From: Lachnospiraceae bacterium
Lineage (GTDB): Bacteria; Bacillota; Clostridia; Oscillospirales; CAG-272
Direction of reading: 5' to 3'
DNA length: 64,000 nucleotides
NCBI GenBank assembly: GCA_024404495.1
Contig: JAKSPT010000007.1
Location: forward strand, 17,303-81,302
A model generated the notes under the pieces. The model saw nothing but the letters and a program-made list of their open reading frames with translations. It was not told the origin of the DNA and made no database searches. Of the stretch, positions 60,867-64,000 are shown piece by piece; within the stretch, counting starts at the first letter, position 1, and every line of letters starts with the position of its first letter. The translations under genes and the position numbers were made by a program.

Positions 60867-63407
60867 ATGAAACGGTTCCGTGTCACGGGGATGTCCTGCG
60901 CCGCTTGTCAGGCGCGCGTGGAAAAAGCGGTATCCGCCGTTCCCGGCGTCGAATCGGTCGCCGTCAATCTGCTGACCGGCAGCATGGGCGTCGAGGGAAG
61001 CGCGGACGACAGCAGGATCATTGCCGCCGTGGAAGCCGCAGGCTACGGCGCGCAGACGGCGGACGACCGTTCCGCTTCGCAGACCGAAGATCCGCTTGCC
61101 GATACCGAAACGCCCGCGATCCGCAAACGCCTTTTTGCGGGGCTCGGCTTTCTCCTCGTTTTAATGTACGTTTCAATGGGAAGGAATCTGTTCGGCTTCC
61201 CGCTTCCGCCGTTTCTCGAAGAAAATCCGGTCGCGGTGGGGATCGTTCAGCTTCTCCTTGCCTCCGCCGTAATGCTGATCAACAGAAAATTTTTCGTCTC
61301 GGGCTTCCGGGGCGTTCTTCACGGCGCACCGAATATGGATACCCTCGTCGCGCTCGGCTCCTCGGCGTCCTATCTCTGGAGCCTTTACGCGCTGATCCGG
61401 ATGACCGGTGCGCAGATCACGGAAGGGACAGAAGCCGCCGCGGAATGGACGACCGAGTTCTATTTCGAGTCTGCGGCGATGATCCTCGTTCTGATCACGG
61501 TAGGCAAGCTGCTCGAAGCGAAAAGCAAGGGCAGAACGACCGACGCGCTGAGATCCCTGATGCGCCTCACGCCGAAGACGGCGAACCTTCTCCGGGAAGG
61601 AAAAGAGGTCACCGTTCCGGTCGAAGAGGTGAAAAAGGGCGATATCTTTACCGTCCGCCCCGGGGAAAGCGTCCCTGTCGACGGGATCGTTCTGGAGGGG
61701 GAATCCTCGGTCAACGAATCCGCGCTGACCGGAGAGAGCATCCCCGCCGATAAAACCATTGGCGACGCGGTCTCCGCCGCGACGGTCAACCAATCGGGCT
61801 TTTTACGGTGCGAGGCGACCCGCGTCGGGGAGGATACGACCCTTTCGCAGATCATCCGACTCGTCAGCGACGCCGCCGCGACCAAGGCACCGATCGCAAA
61901 GATCGCCGACCGGGTGTCTGGCGTGTTCGTTCCGGTCGTCGTCGGTATTGCCGTTCTGACGCTGGCCGTATGGCTGACGATCGGACGGAGCTTTGAATTT
62001 TCGCTCGCGAGGGCGATTTCGGTCCTCGTGATCAGCTGCCCCTGCGCGCTCGGGCTCGCGACGCCGGTCGCCGTTATGGTCGGCAGCGGCGTGGGCGCGA
62101 AGAACGGGATCCTCTTCAAGACCGCCGCCTCTCTTGAAGCTGCGGGGAAGGCAAGGATCGCCGTCCTCGATAAGACCGGAACGGTCACCGAGGGACAGCC
62201 GGAGCTCGTCGGGATTTACCCGGCGGAGGGTATTGCCGAGGAGGAACTCCTTCGCGCGGCGTTCACCTTGGAAAAGAACAGCGAGCATCCCCTTGCCCGT
62301 GCCGTGATCAGAGAATGCGATAAGCGCGGAATGACGCCGGACGAGGTCACGGGCTTCCGTGCGCTGCCCGGAAACGGGCTGACCGCCGTTTGCGAAGGTA
62401 AAAGGCTGCTCGGCGGCTCGGTCTCCTTCGTGACGGGAAAGATCGGGTCTCCCCTCGCTTCCGATAGGACCGACACGCTTGCCGACCGGGGCGAAACGCC
62501 GCTTCTTTTCGCGCTTGACGGGAAACCGCTCGGGGTCCTTTCGGTCGCCGACAGGGTAAAACCGGAGAGCGAAGGGGCGGTAAAGGAGCTTGCCGATATG
62601 GGCGTCACGGTCGTGATGCTGACCGGAGACAACGAAAGAACGGCAAAGGCGGTCGCCCGGAAAGCGGGGATCCCGCATCTGATCGCGGGCGTCCTGCCGG
62701 AAGGGAAGGAAGCCGTGGTCAGAAGCCTTTCCGGGCTCGGTCCGGTCGTGATGGTCGGCGACGGCATCAACGACGCGCCCGCTTTGACCGCCGCGGAGAC
62801 CGGGATCGCCATCGGCGCCGGGACCGACGTCGCGATCGACGCCGCGGACGTCGTGCTGATGAAGAGCAGACTGTCCGACGTTCCCGCCGCCGTCCGTCTT
62901 TCCCGCGCGGTGCTGCGCAATATCCGGGAGAATCTGTTCTGGGCGTTCTTCTATAACGCGCTCTGCATCCCGCTCGCGGCAGGCTGTTATATCGGGCTGT
63001 TCGGCTGGGCGCTGAACCCGATGATCGGCGCGGCGGCAATGAGTCTTTCGAGCTTCTGCGTCGTGATGAACGCGCTGCGGCTGAATCTGTTCGATCCTCT
63101 GACGGCAAAGCACGATAAAAAGGCGAAGGATCCGGTCAGCGGCGACGCCGTCGAAACCGTTCTGAACGATATCAGAGAAAGAATGAGAGTAAAAAGAATG
63201 AAGAAAACGATGAAGATCGAGGGCATGATGTGTCCGCACTGCGAGGCAAGAGTGAAGAAGACACTCGAAGCGATAGACGGCGTGGAAAGCGTCGAGGTCA
63301 GCCATACCGAAGGAACCGCCGTACTGACGCTGAACGGGAAACCGGACGACGCCGTACTGAAAAAAGCGGTGGAGGACGCGGGCTATCCGGTTCTCGGCAT
63401 CGAATGA
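60867..63407 (+). CDS. copA: copper-exporting P1B-ATPase with HMA domains at both ends
   Basis: An 846-residue CopA. N-terminal HMA domain with GMSCAAC (Cys11, Cys14); eight transmembrane helices; TGES actuator loop (LTGESIPA); the metal site CPC (391-393) in [11 protein letters not shown]; phosphorylation motif DKTGT (Asp435); HP in [18 protein letters not shown] in the P domain. After the last helix a second HMA domain follows (from about residue 778, [21 protein letters not shown]), like a fused CopZ chaperone, which is unusual. It exports Cu(I). The start ATG is 5 bases after GGGGAGG. No csoR gene is next to it. Confidence 0.95.
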   Translation: MKRFRVTGMSCAACQARVEKAVSAVPGVESVAVNLLTGSMGVEGSADDSRIIAAVEAAGYGAQTADDRSASQTEDPLADTETPAIRKRLFAGLGFLLVLMYVSMGRNLFGFPLPPFLEENPVAVGIVQLLLASAVMLINRKFFVSGFRGVLHGAPNMDTLVALGSSASYLWSLYALIRMTGAQITEGTEAAAEWTTEFYFESAAMILVLITVGKLLEAKSKGRTTDALRSLMRLTPKTANLLREGKEVTVPVEEVKKGDIFTVRPGESVPVDGIVLEGESSVNESALTGESIPADKTIGDAVSAATVNQSGFLRCEATRVGEDTTLSQIIRLVSDAAATKAPIAKIADRVSGVFVPVVVGIAVLTLAVWLTIGRSFEFSLARAISVLVISCPCALGLATPVAVMVGSGVGAKNGILFKTAASLEAAGKARIAVLDKTGTVTEGQPELVGIYPAEGIAEEELLRAAFTLEKNSEHPLARAVIRECDKRGMTPDEVTGFRALPGNGLTAVCEGKRLLGGSVSFVTGKIGSPLASDRTDTLADRGETPLLFALDGKPLGVLSVADRVKPESEGAVKELADMGVTVVMLTGDNERTAKAVARKAGIPHLIAGVLPEGKEAVVRSLSGLGPVVMVGDGINDAPALTAAETGIAIGAGTDVAIDAADVVLMKSRLSDVPAAVRLSRAVLRNIRENLFWAFFYNALCIPLAAGCYIGLFGWALNPMIGAAAMSLSSFCVVMNALRLNLFDPLTAKHDKKAKDPVSGDAVETVLNDIRERMRVKRMKKTMKIEGMMCPHCEARVKKTLEAIDGVESVEVSHTEGTAVLTLNGKPDDAVLKKAVEDAGYPVLGIE

Positions 63408-63715
63408 AATGACCCAAAACGCGGGGCTGCTGCACGCACGCGAGCAGCCCCGACAAATCCGGCTCGGCGGCGGAACGCCGCCGTTTGGCACGTAGGCAGC
63501 GTAAAAAATGGCGTTTATCGAGCCAAAAACGCCGTATAATGCGCAAAACGGCGGAATCCTGACCGCTGTTTCGCCGATGCAAAGTGGATGGATGCTTATC
63601 GCTTCCTCTTTGCGGAAGCGGATGCGGCAGCCCCGTCCTTTTCGGAAAAGGGAAGGGCACCGGGGTGCGCGGTTTTCCCGTCGAAATTTGTTTTGAAAAA
63701 ATATCGTCCGGGGTA
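63408..63715. other. intergenic region between copA and the tRNA pair
   Basis: A 368-base space. It starts with a hairpin CGGGGCTGCT/AGCAGCCCCG (63422-63452) lacking a T-run and continues with smaller stems (GGCGG/CCGCC, GGCGTTT/AAACGCC). A 62-codon frame at 63508 has no ribosome site. Otherwise I see nothing up to the tRNA promoter. Confidence 0.6.
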
Positions 63716-63744
63716 TTGACATTCCGATAATTCCGTGATATAAT
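63716..63744 (+). promoter_or_regulatory. promoter of the tRNA pair
   Basis: TTGACA (63716-63721), 17-base spacer and TATAAT (63739-63744); transcription would start about 25 bases before tRNA-Leu. Confidence 0.88.
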
Positions 63745-63775
63745 ACTAACGTTGTCAGGAAACGAGGTTTCTCGT

Positions 63776-63864
63776 GCCGGAGTGGCGGAATAGGCAGACG
63801 CCCGGGACTTAAAATCCCGTGGGAGTAACATCCCGTACCGGTTCGAGCCCGGTGTCCGGCACCA
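63776..63864 (+). tRNA. tRNA-Leu (anticodon UAA)
   Basis: Class II tRNA of 89 bases with encoded CCA. Anticodon stem CGGGA/TCCCG with loop CTTAAAA (anticodon TAA, 63810-63812), long variable arm GGGAGTAACATCCC and T-arm ACCGG-TTCGAGC-CCGGT. The acceptor pairs GCCGGA/TCCGGC, with a G-G mismatch at position 7-66. Decodes UUA and, by wobble, UUG. Confidence 0.95.
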
Positions 63865-63871
63865 ACAATAT

Positions 63872-63949
<78 letters not shown>

Positions 63950-63953
63950 TATT

Positions 63954-63995
63954 AGGACTCTAATATCAACAAGGTATTAGAGTCCTCTTTTTATT
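63954..63995 (+). terminator. terminator of the tRNA transcript
   Basis: Perfect 12-base stem (AGGACTCTAATA/TATTAGAGTCCT) with a 9-base loop and CTTTTTATT. Confidence 0.95.
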
Positions 63996-64000
63996 CTCGA

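Noticed and set aside
63508..63696. A 62-codon plus-strand frame before the tRNA genes
   Set aside because: No ribosome site, no recognisable family, and Arg/Pro-rich composition like chance frames in GC-rich DNA.

Overview
The window reads as the chromosome of a GC-rich Firmicute of the class Clostridia, probably a gut or rumen Oscillospirales/Christensenellales-like lineage. The grounds are a Gram-positive type IV pilus operon without a secretin, a short HisG paired with HisZ, a TrpR-family YerC/HisR gene at the head of the histidine operon, a SARP-like response regulator, MurK-MurQ, lipoproteins with Thr/Glu/Pro-rich tethers, and consensus TTGACA-17-TATAAT promoters before most transcription units. 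The placement is an inference from gene content; no rRNA is present. I see no phage, transposon or CRISPR array.

Layout. 1-2.7 kb: a partial gene, an esterase and the divergent murK-murQ amino-sugar operon. 2.9-6 kb: a membrane-anchored DOMON/CBM9-like protein, a transglutaminase-fold protein and ribosomal protein L19. 6-10 kb: an operon of membrane lipase, S-adenosylhomocysteinase and a glycosyltransferase. 10-25.5 kb: a glycan and lipid-head-group utilisation region (esterase, glycerophosphodiesterase-like protein, GH29 fucosidase, ceramidase-like lipoprotein, DUF6259-like and GH43-like glycosidases, a beta-helix lipoprotein, a sugar isomerase, a GH-A-like lipoprotein, GH27 alpha-galactosidase). 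25.6-26.8 kb: shikimate kinase and a RadC-like protein without metal ligands. 26.9-35.6 kb: a complete histidine operon, hisR-Z-G-D-C-B-H-A-F-IE-K, with a three-half-site inverted repeat over its proximal promoter. 35.6-41.5 kb: oxidoreductase, zinc-ribbon protein, GH99-like and SGNH hydrolases, an anchored alpha/beta hydrolase behind a riboswitch-like leader, and a DEDDh exonuclease.

41.5-57 kb is one minus-strand type IV pilus unit: response regulator, pilT, pilC, major pilin, an E5-less pilin, a pilin carrying a von Willebrand A domain, a large pseudopilin, pilM, pilN, pilO, a membrane protein, two paralogous small-barrel proteins, pilD and pilB. Several junctions hold strong RNA hairpins. 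Next are an 825-residue coiled-coil protein of unknown function (57-60 kb), a DMT transporter, a copper P-type ATPase with heavy-metal domains at both ends (60.9-63.4 kb), and tRNA-Leu(UAA) with an initiator tRNA-Met.

The most interesting items are the pilus operon with its VWA pilin and the paired barrel proteins, the possible attenuator before the 39.8 kb hydrolase, the likely HisR operator, and the large coiled-coil protein.
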